NCBI GenBank assembly: GCA_963924555.1
Contig: OZ004584.1
Coordinates: 3,843,001 to 3,907,000, forward strand
Source of the DNA: Crambe crambe
Taxonomy: Eukaryota; Porifera; Demospongiae; Poecilosclerida; Crambeidae
DNA: 64,000 bases
Direction of reading: 5' to 3'
Below, piece by piece: positions 63,690 to 64,000 of the stretch; within the stretch, counting starts at the first letter, position 1, and every line of letters begins with the position of its first letter. The position numbers and the translations under genes were made by a program. The notes beneath the pieces were generated by a model. It saw only the letters and a list, made by a program, of their open reading frames with translations, was not told the origin of the DNA and searched no databases.

Positions 63690-64000
63690 ATAAGTCTTTT
63701 TAAAGATTGATTTCTTATTCTATGTGTATGTGCCATAGTTATGAGTAGGCCTTGACAAAATTTACTTTTTTTCCTGCCTATTTTGCTTTGCTTTTATGCT
63801 TGATTAATCTAATTGCTTTCCTATTCACCCATTTTGCTCCCTCTTTCACCCATTTTGCTTTCTTTTTGCATACTGTAATTAAAATGCAGGCACAAATAAT
63901 TAGTGAACAAGGTTGTATTGCAACATAACAGAGAGTCTTCCAAGGATGACTGCTGCTGAGCTGTAAAGCGCTGTAGAATCGAAAAGATTCTCTCGGCTGC
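63690..64000. other. Right edge: no feature recognised
   Basis: Contains a short repeated phrase CACCCATTTTGCT (about 63826-63858). No coding signal. Confidence 0.5.

Overview
This is a eukaryotic, invertebrate genomic window: AT-rich, dense in repeats, with GT-AG introns. The host genes are two integrin alpha subunits without an inserted alpha-I domain and a TEX10 homolog. Many exons are separated by introns of only about 50-70 bp, while other introns are swollen by DNA transposons. Short inverted-repeat elements are everywhere. A sponge or another early-branching invertebrate fits best. The sequence does not prove it.

Layout. Positions 1957-19034 (minus) hold integrin alpha paralog A. Twenty-seven exons are visible (1016 codons, all splice phases agree), and the transmembrane and tail exons would lie left of the window. 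After a 2-kb repeat-filled gap, 21095-48219 (minus) holds paralog B, complete in 30 exons (1143 residues). It runs from signal peptide through seven FG-GAP blades, calf domains and a furin-type site to a transmembrane helix and a VGFFRRKKK tail. The two genes share intron positions and phases, so they are tandem duplicates. Only 138 bp separate the ATG of paralog B from the ATG of TEX10, which runs the other way (48358 to about 61539, plus). TEX10 belongs to the rRNA-processing Rix1-type complex; its first five exons are clear and its last four are tentative.

Mobile DNA. The outstanding item is a pair of pogo/Tigger-like DNA transposons. One is in intron 2 of integrin B (40219-42341) and one in intron 3 of TEX10 (50722-54570). 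Each has CCGTA termini and TA target duplications. Each carries a DD35D transposase and, tail to tail with it, a HIRAN-domain gene. In the larger copy the HIRAN domain is fused to a Ulp1/SENP-like (C48) cysteine peptidase with all catalytic residues present. Small CCGTA-ended elements (38504-38666, 61102-61448) may be their non-autonomous relatives. The larger copy also contains a nested 1.1-kb element with an 8-bp target duplication; a sister of that element sits at 8423-9636.

Other repeats are CAGGG-ended elements with 5-bp target duplications, a GCGAGCGAG-edged family in a head-to-tail array with an internal 60-bp minisatellite, near-identical 0.89-kb twin segments, long-stem fold-back elements, and decayed Tigger, hAT and tyrosine-recombinase remnants. 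I found no rRNA, convincing tRNA, CRISPR array or prokaryotic operon.
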